Below, one piece after another: positions 1 to 6,075 of a DNA stretch of 8,121 bases (the first letter of the stretch is position 1; each line of letters starts with the position of its first letter). Under the pieces are notes generated by a model that was not told the origin of the DNA, did not search any database, and saw only the letters and a program-made list of their open reading frames with translations. Source of the stretch: Cyanobacteria bacterium UBA8803 (lineage in GTDB: Bacteria > Cyanobacteriota > Cyanobacteriia > Cyanobacteriales > Coleofasciculaceae); the NCBI GenBank assembly GCA_003505715.1, contig DNXU01000622.1:1-8121 (forward strand), written 5' to 3'. The position numbers and the translations under genes are program-made.

Positions 1-60
1 TCACTCCCTCACTCCCTCATCCCCTCACTCCCTCACCCCTTCACCCCTTCACTCCCTCAC
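1..60. repeat. Octanucleotide tandem array (TCACTCCC family)
   Basis: The first 60 bases divide exactly into seven and a half 8-base units. In order they are TCACTCCC twice, TCATCCCC, TCACTCCC, TCACCCCT twice, TCACTCCC, and a half unit TCAC. One strand is purely pyrimidine apart from the A in each unit. The array may begin before the window. It resembles the short tandem repeats scattered between genes in many cyanobacteria. A related stretch on the opposite strand ends the window at 8101-8121, and a possible remnant lies at 1954-1973. Confidence 0.9.
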
Positions 61-81
61 CATTGGGTTACAAATTTTTAA

Positions 82-109
82 GTTACTTTGCAATTATATA
101 GACTATACT
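82..109 (+). promoter_or_regulatory. Possible promoter of the UbiB-family kinase gene
   Basis: The stretch from about 61 to 140 is AT-rich. It holds a -10-like TATACT at 104-109, and a poor -35 candidate (GTTACT at 82-87) lies 16 bases upstream. A second GTTAC occurs at 67-71. Only the -10 is convincing. The implied untranslated leader is about 50 bases. Confidence 0.25.
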
Positions 110-164
110 TAATAAAAAGATAAAAAATTAACTAACTCCATAGCTGAAGAGGCAAATAGTAGGC

Positions 165-1886
165 GTGAGTCAGCATCAACTTGAACCTTTATATACTGAG
201 CAGCAACGAAGCATACCGCTAAGGCGCTACGATGCAGCAGCGATCGCCAAGTACTACCGTTCCCGACCTTGGGCAGCGATCTGGCGTGCCTTCATCATTG
301 CCTGGGGGTTCGCTGGTTTCGTACTTGGTCTCAAGTTGGACGAATGGGGCGCTCAGTTAGAGCAAAATAAGTTCAAACGAGCCAACCAGCTCCGAGAACT
401 GCTCACTCGCCTCGGCCCAACCTTCATCAAGGTCGGACAAGCCCTATCTACCCGACCTGATTTGATTCGCAAAGATTTTTTAGAGGAACTGATTAAGTTA
501 CAAGACCAGCTACCGCCTTTTGATAACGAAACTGCTTTTGCGATCGTTGAGGTTGAATTGGGACGCCCACTACGGGAAATGTATCGCGAAATTTCCCCTA
601 ATCCCATTGCTGCGGCCAGTCTTGGTCAAGTATATCACGCCTTTCTGCACAGCGGTGAAGAAGTGGCCGTGAAGGTGCAACGGCCTAACTTACTGCCAAC
701 CCTTACTCTCGACCTCTATTTAATGCGTTGGGCAGCGGGTTGGCTGACGCCCTGGTTACCGCTGAATCTGGGACATGACCTCACTTTAATTGTTGATGAA
801 TTCGGCACGAAACTATTTGAGGAAATTGACTACATCAACGAGGGCCACAATGCCGAGAAATTTGCGGATAACTTCCGGGATGACCCCACCGTCAAAGTCC
901 CGCTGATTTACTGGCCCTACAGTAGTATCCGCGTCTTGACCCTAGAGTGGATTAATGGCTGCAAGCTCACCGATACGAAAAGTCTGTGTGCAGCTGGCCT
1001 AGATAGTGACAAAGTGATTGAAGTCGGTGTTATATCGGGCTTGCGTCAGCTATTAGAGCATGGCTTTTTCCACGCTGATCCCCATCCCGGTAACTTATTT
1101 GCTCTAGCAGATGGCCGCATGGCTTATATTGACTTCGGGATGATGGATCAGCTGGAGGAAAATACCAAGGAAACAATCGCTAGCTCTGTAGTTTATCTGA
1201 TTAACAAAGATTATGTTGAATTAGCCAAAGCCTTTGTCAAGCTGGGCTTTTTAACTCCGGATACCGATATTATACCCATTATTCCAGCCCTAGAAAGCGT
1301 ATTGGGAGAAGCAATGGGTCAAAAGGTGGGTGACTTCAACTTCAAGACTATTACCGATAAGTTTTCAGAGTTGATGTATGACTATCCCTTCCGCGTCCCG
1401 GCCAAGTTTGCCCTGATCATCCGGTCTTTGGTGACTCAGGAAGGGTTGGCTTTGACCTTAAATCCCAATTTTAAAATCGTCGAGGTATCCTACCCTTACG
1501 TAGCGCGGCGTCTGTTGATGGGAGAGTCTCCAGCCATGCGGCGGCGTTTACTTGAGATATTGTTCAAAGATGGCAAGTTCCAGTGGCAACGGCTGGAGAA
1601 TATGATTGCGATCGCTCGTTCGGATCGGAAATTCGATTTGCTACCTACCGCACAACTGGGTTTGCAATATCTGTTATCTGATGAAGGGAAGTTCCTGCGG
1701 CGTCAGTTGCTACTGGCTTTAACAGAAGATGACCGACTCCATACCGAAGAGGTGCAGCGTCTTTGGGACTTGGTAAAAGATGACTTGAAGCCTAGACGTT
1801 TGTTTGATGTGGCGCTGAGTTCTCTAAATTCCATGTCCAAGGAGGGGATCGCGGCGATTTTACCTTTAGCAGCTACGATTAATTAG
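165..1886 (+). CDS. UbiB/ABC1 (ADCK-like) atypical protein kinase
   Basis: This 573-residue protein belongs to the UbiB/ABC1/COQ8 family, whose members support isoprenoid-quinone biosynthesis. Cyanobacteria lack ubiquinone, so plastoquinone, tocopherol or another lipid is the likelier client (inference). The family signatures are all visible. They are the KxGQ motif (K89-Q92, followed by ALSTRPDL), the alanine-rich nucleotide loop AAASLGQV (149-156), the VAVK lysine (K170), the ExD motif in EEIDY (E220, D222), HADPHPGN (303-310) and the DFG metal-binding motif (D323-G325). The kinase core therefore looks intact. A hydrophobic stretch at about 39-56 may touch the membrane. The C-terminal 150 residues are a less conserved helical tail. 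The start is GTG with only a weak GAGG (149-152) 12 bases upstream. It is chosen because residues 21-41 (RYD...YYRSRPWAAIWRA) look like the usual N-terminus of cyanobacterial members. The gene appears monocistronic. Several paralogues per genome are common, so I give no symbol. Confidence 0.93.
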   Translation: MSQHQLEPLYTEQQRSIPLRRYDAAAIAKYYRSRPWAAIWRAFIIAWGFAGFVLGLKLDEWGAQLEQNKFKRANQLRELLTRLGPTFIKVGQALSTRPDLIRKDFLEELIKLQDQLPPFDNETAFAIVEVELGRPLREMYREISPNPIAAASLGQVYHAFLHSGEEVAVKVQRPNLLPTLTLDLYLMRWAAGWLTPWLPLNLGHDLTLIVDEFGTKLFEEIDYINEGHNAEKFADNFRDDPTVKVPLIYWPYSSIRVLTLEWINGCKLTDTKSLCAAGLDSDKVIEVGVISGLRQLLEHGFFHADPHPGNLFALADGRMAYIDFGMMDQLEENTKETIASSVVYLINKDYVELAKAFVKLGFLTPDTDIIPIIPALESVLGEAMGQKVGDFNFKTITDKFSELMYDYPFRVPAKFALIIRSLVTQEGLALTLNPNFKIVEVSYPYVARRLLMGESPAMRRRLLEILFKDGKFQWQRLENMIAIARSDRKFDLLPTAQLGLQYLLSDEGKFLRRQLLLALTEDDRLHTEEVQRLWDLVKDDLKPRRLFDVALSSLNSMSKEGIAAILPLAATIN

Positions 1887-1909
1887 TTCAATAGTTTAGT
1901 CCTCATCCA

Positions 1910-1943
1910 ATTCCCCTTCTCCCAAGGTTGGGAGAAGGGGAAT
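1910..1943. repeat. Perfect 14-bp inverted repeat (stem-loop) downstream of the kinase gene
   Basis: The arms ATTCCCCTTCTCCC (1910-1923) and GGGAGAAGGGGAAT (1930-1943) are exact reverse complements separated by AAGGTT. The element starts 24 bases after the kinase stop codon. No T-run follows it, so it is not a typical intrinsic terminator. It could still stabilise the 3' end or slow transcription. Hairpins with CCCTTCTCCC arms are, to my knowledge, a common dispersed intergenic repeat in cyanobacteria, so it may be a copy of a repeat family. Confidence 0.8.
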
Positions 1944-1953
1944 CCGATTCTTG

Positions 1954-1973
1954 CCCCCCCTCTCCCTCATCAC
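1954..1973. repeat. Possible degenerate remnant of the octamer repeat
   Basis: A pyrimidine stretch, seven C followed by TCTCCCTCATCAC, resembles the TCATCCCC/TCACTCCC units of the array at 1-60. It holds at most one or two imperfect units. It sits between the stem-loop at 1910-1943 and the AT-rich control region of gifA. Confidence 0.35.
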
Positions 1974-2015
1974 TATTTTAAAAATTTGTGTAAATTTTTG
2001 TAAAATTATCGATTT

Positions 2016-2048
2016 TGTATTTTTTGCTACAGAATTTTCTGATATAGT
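2016..2048 (+). promoter_or_regulatory. gifA promoter with NtcA box (probable repressor site)
   Basis: TGTATTTTTTGCTACA (2016-2031) fits the extended NtcA consensus TGTA-N8-TACA exactly. A -10 element TATAGT lies at 2043-2048, only 12 bases after the box. Transcription would then start near 2054-2055, which places the box centre at about -30.5 to -31.5. NtcA-activated promoters usually have the box near -40.5, with 22-23 bases before the -10. This site would instead overlap the polymerase contact region. That suits repression, which is the known mode of NtcA control of gifA in Synechocystis. The start site is inferred from the -10 alone. The resulting leader of about 55 bases is where the small RNA NsiR4 acts in Synechocystis. 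I did not identify an NsiR4 site here. Confidence 0.7.
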
Positions 2049-2095
2049 TATTTCAGGTAAAGAAAATCATGCAATTAAACCTCAGTTGAGCAATC

Positions 2096-2100
2096 GGAGG
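2096..2100 (+). promoter_or_regulatory. Ribosome binding site that fixes the gifA start
   Basis: GGAGG ends nine bases before the ATG at 2110. The frame is open further upstream to an ATG at 1951. That start would place the promoter and NtcA box inside the gene and give an N-terminus unlike the family. The Shine-Dalgarno sequence and the family N-terminus (MSTQEQAR) both point to 2110. Confidence 0.85.
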
Positions 2101-2109
2101 ATAGGTAAT

Positions 2110-2310
2110 ATGTCTACTCAAGAACAAGCCCGTGCGTTGATGATGCGCCATCATCACCTCATCAAGAACCGTCAGCAATCAATGCTCGGTCGTGCTGCTG
2201 CTGAAGTAGGTCTGGAAATAGACAATGTTGAATACTGGGATCGCATTCAAGGTAAACCCCACCCTAGCTTCCGTGCCACTTATGACCGCAGCCATGCTTC
2301 ACTAAGCTAA
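2110..2310 (+). CDS. gifA: Glutamine synthetase inactivating factor IF7 (GifA)
   Basis: This is a 66-residue protein, and Synechocystis IF7 is about 65. IF7 binds glutamine synthetase type I directly and inactivates it when ammonium is plentiful. It is small, basic and largely unfolded when free. The N-terminal half (MSTQEQARALMMRHHHLIKN) and the tail (TYDRSHASLS) match what I recall of this family. Arginines lie at positions 8, 21 and 28, the same positions reported as needed for the IF7-glutamine synthetase contact. A run of three histidines (14-16) adds to the positive N-terminal half. The NtcA box at 2016-2031 fits the known nitrogen repression of gifA and supports the call independently. 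The gene has its own terminator at 2355-2404 and is convergent with ilvB, so it is transcribed alone. The identification rests on recalled family features rather than a search. Confidence 0.85.
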   Translation: MSTQEQARALMMRHHHLIKNRQQSMLGRAAAEVGLEIDNVEYWDRIQGKPHPSFRATYDRSHASLS

Positions 2311-2354
2311 GCACAAAAATTATCTAATTTTTGAATAATGGTTTCTAGTTTCAC

Positions 2355-2404
2355 GCTATAGGCCATAGGCAAGCAAGTCTCTTACCTATGGCCTATAGCC
2401 TTTT
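2355..2404 (+). terminator. Intrinsic terminator of gifA, between convergent gifA and ilvB
   Basis: The 15-base arms GCTATAGGCCATAGG (2355-2369) and CCTATGGCCTATAGC (2385-2399) are perfectly complementary around a 15-base loop. Three more pairs are possible inside the loop. The stem is followed on the + strand by CTTTT (2400-2404), which suits termination of gifA 44 bases after its stop. On the - strand no T-run follows, so termination of ilvB here would be less typical, although the stem could still protect its 3' end. Confidence 0.85.
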
Positions 2405-2434
2405 AATGAGGATTTGAGCTTAAAAATATTAGGT

Positions 2435-4288
2435 TTACAGTTTTGTGCCACATTCGCAACAGCATTTGTGCGTGGCTGGGTTGTGAGTTCGGCAGGTAGG
2501 GCAGGGTATGATCTGGGCTAGGCTATCCAGATGGTTGTGGGAATTCAGACCCATCATATCCCGATTACTATGACCGGGAGCTATCATGGGGAAACAGTCT
2601 TCATGTCCGGTGACGCGCACGTCCAAAATAACTGGGCCATCGTGGGCAAGCATTTCGGCGATCGCATCCCGTAAGCCTAACCCCCCGTCGTACCCTTGCC
2701 GGTGATAGACTCTCATGGCCTTAATACCATACACGTCAGCTAGTTTGGCAAAATTGGGGGTTCCTGCTTCCAGGTTGGTGGCGGCATAGCGATCGCCATA
2801 GAATAAGTGCTGCCACTGGCGCACCATCCCCAGCCAGCCATTGTTCAGGATGATCGCCTTGACGCCAATACCGTAGTGAGCGAGCGTGCCCATTTCCTGC
2901 ATGTTCATCTGGAAACTGCCATCCCCGCTGATACAAATCACTTGCTCGTCTGGCATAGCCATCTTCACGCCAACTGCGGCAGGCAAACCGTAACCCATCG
3001 TGCCTAAACCACCGCTGGACATCCACCGTCGGGGACTGGTTTTGATAAATTGAGCTGCCCACATTTGGTGCTGACCTACATCTGTGGTGTAGTAAGCATG
3101 GGGGGCTTGACGCGCTACTTCTACAATCACCTCTTGGGGCGAGAGGCTATTCTCCGGATGGGGAATTTCCAAAGGATAGTCATGTCGCCATTGTTGAATG
3201 CGATCGCGCCAAGCTTGAGTTTGATGGGGATCTGTCCCATCCCCTACTTCATGAGAACGACGCTGCAAGTCTAAGAGTACTTGCCGCACGTCACCAACAA
3301 TTGGCACATCTGTATTGCGGTTTTTCCCCACCTCAGCAGGGTCAATGTCAATATGAATTACTTGGGCAGTTGGCGCAAACCCATCTCGCTGAGTAGCCAC
3401 TCGGTCATCAAAACGAGTCCCTACAGCAATCAACAGGTCACACTCGCTCACGGCTAAATTAGCATAGGCAGTGCCGTGCATTCCTAACATACCTAACGAG
3501 AGGGGATGGGACTCATCAAATGCCCCCTTTCCCATCAAGGTTGTGGCGACAGGAATGTGGAAATGTTCCGCCAGTTCCTGAATTTCCGCCTGCGCCCCTG
3601 CGGCGATCGCACCACCCCCTACATAAAGTAACGGTTTAGTAGCAGAGCGAATCAGTTGCAGCGCCTTGTTAATTTGGTTGGGATTACCCTTAACCGTAGG
3701 GCGGTATCCAGAAAGATTTACCGTTCCCGGTTCCATTGGCAGGTAATCGATTTGCTCGCTCCCCACATCCTTGGGAACATCAATCAACACTGGTCCAGGT
3801 CTACCCGTACTCGCGATGTAAAAAGCTTCTGCCACAATCTGAGGAATATCGTGGGGGTCGCGCACCAAATAAGAATGCTTGACAATTGGTAGAGTAATCC
3901 CAAAAATATCAATTTCTTGAAACGCATCCGTACCCAGCGCCAAGCGAGGCACCTGTCCGGTAATGGCGACAATTGGCACGGAGTCAAGGCTTGCGGTTGC
4001 CAAACCCGTAACCAAATTAGTTGCCCCAGGGCCGGAAGTTGCCAAACAGACACCTACTTTACCTGTTGCCCGGGCGTAACCATCGGCAGCATGGGCGGCT
4101 CCTTGTTCGTGTCGGACTAAAATATGCTGGAGTTCGCCTCTAGCTTCCGCTTGGTAGATTTCATCGTAAATCGGTAGATTTGCCCCTCCGGGATACCCAA
4201 AAATATGCTTGACGCCGTGGCGCTTCAAACTATCAATGAGGGCAAACCCACCGGATACACGCCTGACTTCTAGACTCTGACATTGCAC
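2435..4288 (-). CDS. ilvB: Acetolactate (acetohydroxyacid) synthase large subunit with a C-terminal zinc-ribbon tail
   Basis: This 617-residue ThDP enzyme catalyses the first common step of valine, leucine and isoleucine synthesis: pyruvate plus pyruvate or 2-oxobutyrate gives an acetohydroxy acid. The order of domains is normal. An N-terminal ThDP-binding domain carries the catalytic glutamate E61 (in [15 protein letters not shown]). A central FAD-type domain spans about 205-345 ([16 protein letters not shown]). The C-terminal ThDP domain holds GDGSFQMN (455-462) and the paired asparagines N482-N483 of the GDG-N25-NN motif. The family core ends near [21 protein letters not shown] (561-581). 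About 36 extra residues follow, ending in CPTC (596-599), nine residues, then CCCECG (609-614). This is a zinc-ribbon pattern not expected in this enzyme. The start is GTG, with AAGGAG (4300-4305) 11 bases upstream. An ATG at 4283 is out of frame. The regulatory small subunit (IlvN) is not in the window. The paralogue IlvG cannot be excluded. Confidence 0.95.
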   Translation of the reverse strand: MQCQSLEVRRVSGGFALIDSLKRHGVKHIFGYPGGANLPIYDEIYQAEARGELQHILVRHEQGAAHAADGYARATGKVGVCLATSGPGATNLVTGLATASLDSVPIVAITGQVPRLALGTDAFQEIDIFGITLPIVKHSYLVRDPHDIPQIVAEAFYIASTGRPGPVLIDVPKDVGSEQIDYLPMEPGTVNLSGYRPTVKGNPNQINKALQLIRSATKPLLYVGGGAIAAGAQAEIQELAEHFHIPVATTLMGKGAFDESHPLSLGMLGMHGTAYANLAVSECDLLIAVGTRFDDRVATQRDGFAPTAQVIHIDIDPAEVGKNRNTDVPIVGDVRQVLLDLQRRSHEVGDGTDPHQTQAWRDRIQQWRHDYPLEIPHPENSLSPQEVIVEVARQAPHAYYTTDVGQHQMWAAQFIKTSPRRWMSSGGLGTMGYGLPAAVGVKMAMPDEQVICISGDGSFQMNMQEMGTLAHYGIGVKAIILNNGWLGMVRQWQHLFYGDRYAATNLEAGTPNFAKLADVYGIKAMRVYHRQGYDGGLGLRDAIAEMLAHDGPVILDVRVTGHEDCFPMIAPGHSNRDMMGLNSHNHLDSLAQIIPCPTCRTHNPATHKCCCECGTKL

Positions 4289-4303
4289 GATAAATTTCTC
4301 TCC

Positions 4304-4411
4304 TTAGTACAAACTTGCCCGAAGAAAGTCGCGAATTAGGGGTAGCATAATTTCTAAATGGCTGCTTGCCAATTTTGCTAAAGAATCATTTAATATCAAG
4401 TCCAGTCGCAT
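4304..4411 (-). CDS. Possible leucine-rich leader peptide (uORF) upstream of ilvB
   Basis: An ATG at 4411 opens a 35-codon reading frame ending in TAA at 4304-4306. It encodes about 10 leucines and 3 isoleucines, starting MRLDLILNDSLAKLASSH and ending FLRASLY. The last two bases of its stop codon are the first two of the ilvB Shine-Dalgarno AAGGAG, so ribosomes finishing the peptide would sit on the ilvB start site. It lies in the same frame as ilvB. The composition suits a leader that senses leucine or branched-chain charging, but this is inference. No Shine-Dalgarno precedes its ATG. An open stretch of this length is not rare by chance. It could also be a relic of an N-terminal extension of IlvB, or nothing. 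Confidence 0.3.
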   Translation of the reverse strand: MRLDLILNDSLAKLASSHLEIMLPLIRDFLRASLY

Positions 4412-4415
4412 CGTG

Positions 4416-4421
4416 ATTATA
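4416..4421 (-). promoter_or_regulatory. -10-like TATAAT upstream of ilvB
   Basis: A perfect TATAAT is read on the - strand at 4421-4416. No good -35 lies 16-18 bases upstream, where the sequence is GATCGC/TCGATC. Transcription from it would start at about 4409, giving an untranslated leader of about 120 bases. It would also place the start of the RNA almost on the ATG of the leader ORF at 4411, so that ORF would be nearly leaderless or excluded from the transcript. Confidence 0.35.
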
Positions 4422-4507
4422 CGTAGCCAAGTAGATTAGCGATCGACCCACTTGTCACACTCTCTACTGTCAAAATAGCTATTTACGCAATTCTCAAGGG
4501 TTGATAA

Positions 4508-4521
4508 GTAACAAGGAATAC
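4508..4521. promoter_or_regulatory. Possible second NtcA box, upstream of ilvB
   Basis: GTAACAAGGAATAC fits the core consensus GTA-N8-TAC; the outer bases match on one side only. It lies between the end of the polysaccharide gene (4563) and ilvB. Read toward ilvB, a -10-like TAAATA (4485-4480) follows after exactly 22 bases, the spacing of NtcA-activated promoters, although its sixth base does not fit TA-N3-T. The core motif should occur about twice in 8 kb by chance, so this is a weak call. Confidence 0.3.
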
Positions 4522-4562
4522 ATTTAATACTGAAAATAGGGATCTCTTGAATTCCTTATTCC

Positions 4563-5888
4563 TTATAATTGTTCCCAGCTCGATAAAGACATATCCCGCT
4601 GTTGTACTTCAAACATAACTGCACCCAACCAAACAAAAAAGAACCAAAGATAGACAGCCATCCAGCTTAAGGCTGTAGCTTGCATGAGTACATATAAAGC
4701 CACCAAGCTAGCAAAGACTCGTTTGCAAGTTAAATCGCCACCAACGGCTGGAGCGTAGAAAGCGGATAGGGTGAGAAACATGGCTACTATAAAAACAATA
4801 AAGCCAACGATTCCGTGCAAATAAAGTACGGCAGCGTAGGAGGAAAAAGAGCCAAGCTTAATGTATTTGTCTTCATACAACCAGGCCGATCCCCTAATTA
4901 CACCCCAGCCCAACCAAAGCTCTTGCTGCCAAGCTTTCAGCGTTTCAGCAATCACTTTTCCCCGCACCTCTGATGAGGTAGCACGGGCACTATCAAAGAC
5001 ATCCATAGGTCTATCCATTAATTGTTTTACGGTAATTCCTAAAAGACTACAGAATAAAAAGCTCGCAGAAGTTAACCACAAAGACAGCTGACGAGTAAAC
5101 TGACTGCGGAACAAGGCAACTACCAACAACACGAACGGTAAGCAGACTAACGCTAAGCGGCTAAAACTAACAAGAAGGGCACAAAAGGAGCCAACTAATG
5201 CCCAATTTCGCAAGCGGCGGTTTGACTCCCCCAGGCAAATCACGAAGCATAACAAAGCACAAACTCCCAAAATAGGAGGGTCGGGGGTGTGAAGTGTTGT
5301 TCTGGGTAAAGGAATGCCAAAGAAGGCAGCCATTTTGGCAAACTTGACTGTTAAACTACCTTTATCCCCTGGAATCAGGCGACCGAGGAGCGGGACGTAG
5401 CGCATACTACCCAACCCGACCCCCAGCATAACCATCTGCACCGCAATATTGACTAAGAACCCAGTGGCCATCCAAGCAACGGCACGGGTTACTACACTAA
5501 CTCTGACTCGGCTCCAAAAGGGTATCGCCAAACAGCAAAAAATCAAAAAATAGCTTTTCAAGAACGTCACAAACGTGGCAGCCGCTAAATTAAAACTGAA
5601 GCCCTCAGTGTAGATACCCAGCATGGCAGTCCAAAACATGACCAGTGCCATGACCAACCAAGCCCAGACGGCAGGAGGGAGCAAATTATTAATCAGCTTA
5701 TCGATTTCAAAAATGACTGCTAGTAAAATACTGACCACTGCTGGGTAAAACAGAGGTTGTATACCTAACAGCCACCAGATTGGTGTCAGGACAATAGTCC
5801 AGTAAATTACTCGCTCTGCAAGCGATAAAGCAGCGATCTTAAATTCTTGTGGCTGGGAACTGGGTCGATCCCATGAGATGTTGAACAT
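4563..5888 (-). CDS. O-antigen ligase / Wzy-like polysaccharide polymerase, multi-pass membrane protein
   Basis: This 441-residue, very hydrophobic protein has roughly 11-12 membrane segments (about 27-62, 73-124, 135-156, 204-285 and 350-426). This is the layout of the O-antigen ligase/Wzy/ExoQ family, which polymerises or transfers lipid-linked sugar chains on the outer face of the inner membrane. A polar loop at about 157-203 could be periplasmic. Family-like elements are SFSRLALV (241-248, with R244), the loop around SSEVRGKVIAETLKAW (305-320), followed by LGWGV, and LGSFSSYAAVLYLHGIVG (345-362), where many relatives have GSHN or GSHS followed by a similar helix. That histidine is absent here. 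The divergent neighbour is a Wzc-like kinase, which strongly suggests exopolysaccharide or capsule assembly. The ATG at 5886-5888 has no good Shine-Dalgarno. Ligase and polymerase cannot be told apart by sequence. Confidence 0.75.
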   Translation of the reverse strand: MFNISWDRPSSQPQEFKIAALSLAERVIYWTIVLTPIWWLLGIQPLFYPAVVSILLAVIFEIDKLINNLLPPAVWAWLVMALVMFWTAMLGIYTEGFSFNLAAATFVTFLKSYFLIFCCLAIPFWSRVRVSVVTRAVAWMATGFLVNIAVQMVMLGVGLGSMRYVPLLGRLIPGDKGSLTVKFAKMAAFFGIPLPRTTLHTPDPPILGVCALLCFVICLGESNRRLRNWALVGSFCALLVSFSRLALVCLPFVLLVVALFRSQFTRQLSLWLTSASFLFCSLLGITVKQLMDRPMDVFDSARATSSEVRGKVIAETLKAWQQELWLGWGVIRGSAWLYEDKYIKLGSFSSYAAVLYLHGIVGFIVFIVAMFLTLSAFYAPAVGGDLTCKRVFASLVALYVLMQATALSWMAVYLWFFFVWLGAVMFEVQQRDMSLSSWEQL

Positions 5889-5890
5889 TA

Positions 5891-5915
5891 TAGAATTCTA
5901 AGGTGGATCTACCTT
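5891..5915. promoter_or_regulatory. Two adjoining palindromes in the divergent promoter region (possible operator)
   Basis: TAGAATTCTA (5891-5900) is a perfect 10-base palindrome. It is joined to AAGGTGGATCTACCTT (5900-5915), a 16-base palindrome with one mismatched pair. Both lie within 28 bases upstream of the polysaccharide gene start (5888) and in the 187-base region shared with the divergent kinase gene at 6076. They could be a protein-binding site or a hairpin in the leader of the - strand transcript. The rest of 5889-6075 has a tandem GGTAAAACA/GGTAAACA at 5952-5968, and no promoter I can defend. Confidence 0.35.
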
Positions 5916-6075
5916 TAGGAAGAGATCTGATTGAGACAGGGAGTGGAGAATGGTAAAACAGGTAAACAATCCTAAACAGACTATGGGGAGTGATGCCAGT
6001 TAGAGGATGTAAATATCCCCACGTCAACAGGCAGCCCATTTAAAGCTATCGCTTGGTATCATAAACATCAATTAT

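Noticed and set aside
1..60. CRISPR-like array
   Set aside because: The units are contiguous octamers with no spacers.
1951..2109. N-terminal extension of the gifA frame from an ATG at 1951
   Set aside because: The extension runs through the NtcA box, the -10 and the Shine-Dalgarno of the real start, and encodes low-complexity AT-rich residues. The family N-terminus starts at 2110.
2049..2109. Glutamine riboswitch in the gifA leader
   Set aside because: That element is known for gifB. The leader here is only about 55 bases, and I see no matching fold.
2736..3062. 108-codon frame on the - strand within ilvB, and similar small frames inside the other large genes
   Set aside because: They are shadow frames of well-conserved coding sequence with no family features of their own.
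4513..4557. Inverted repeat AAGGAAT/ATTCCTT downstream of the polysaccharide gene as a terminator
   Set aside because: The arms are only 7 bases long, 31 bases apart, and no T-run follows. The left arm also overlaps the possible NtcA box.
5887..5892. TATAAT on the - strand just before the polysaccharide gene
   Set aside because: It overlaps the start codon itself (TATAATG), so it cannot serve as the -10 for that gene.
5839..6039. 66-codon frame on the - strand across the start of the polysaccharide gene
   Set aside because: It overlaps the start of the 441-residue gene in another frame, covers the divergent promoter region, and has no recognisable features.
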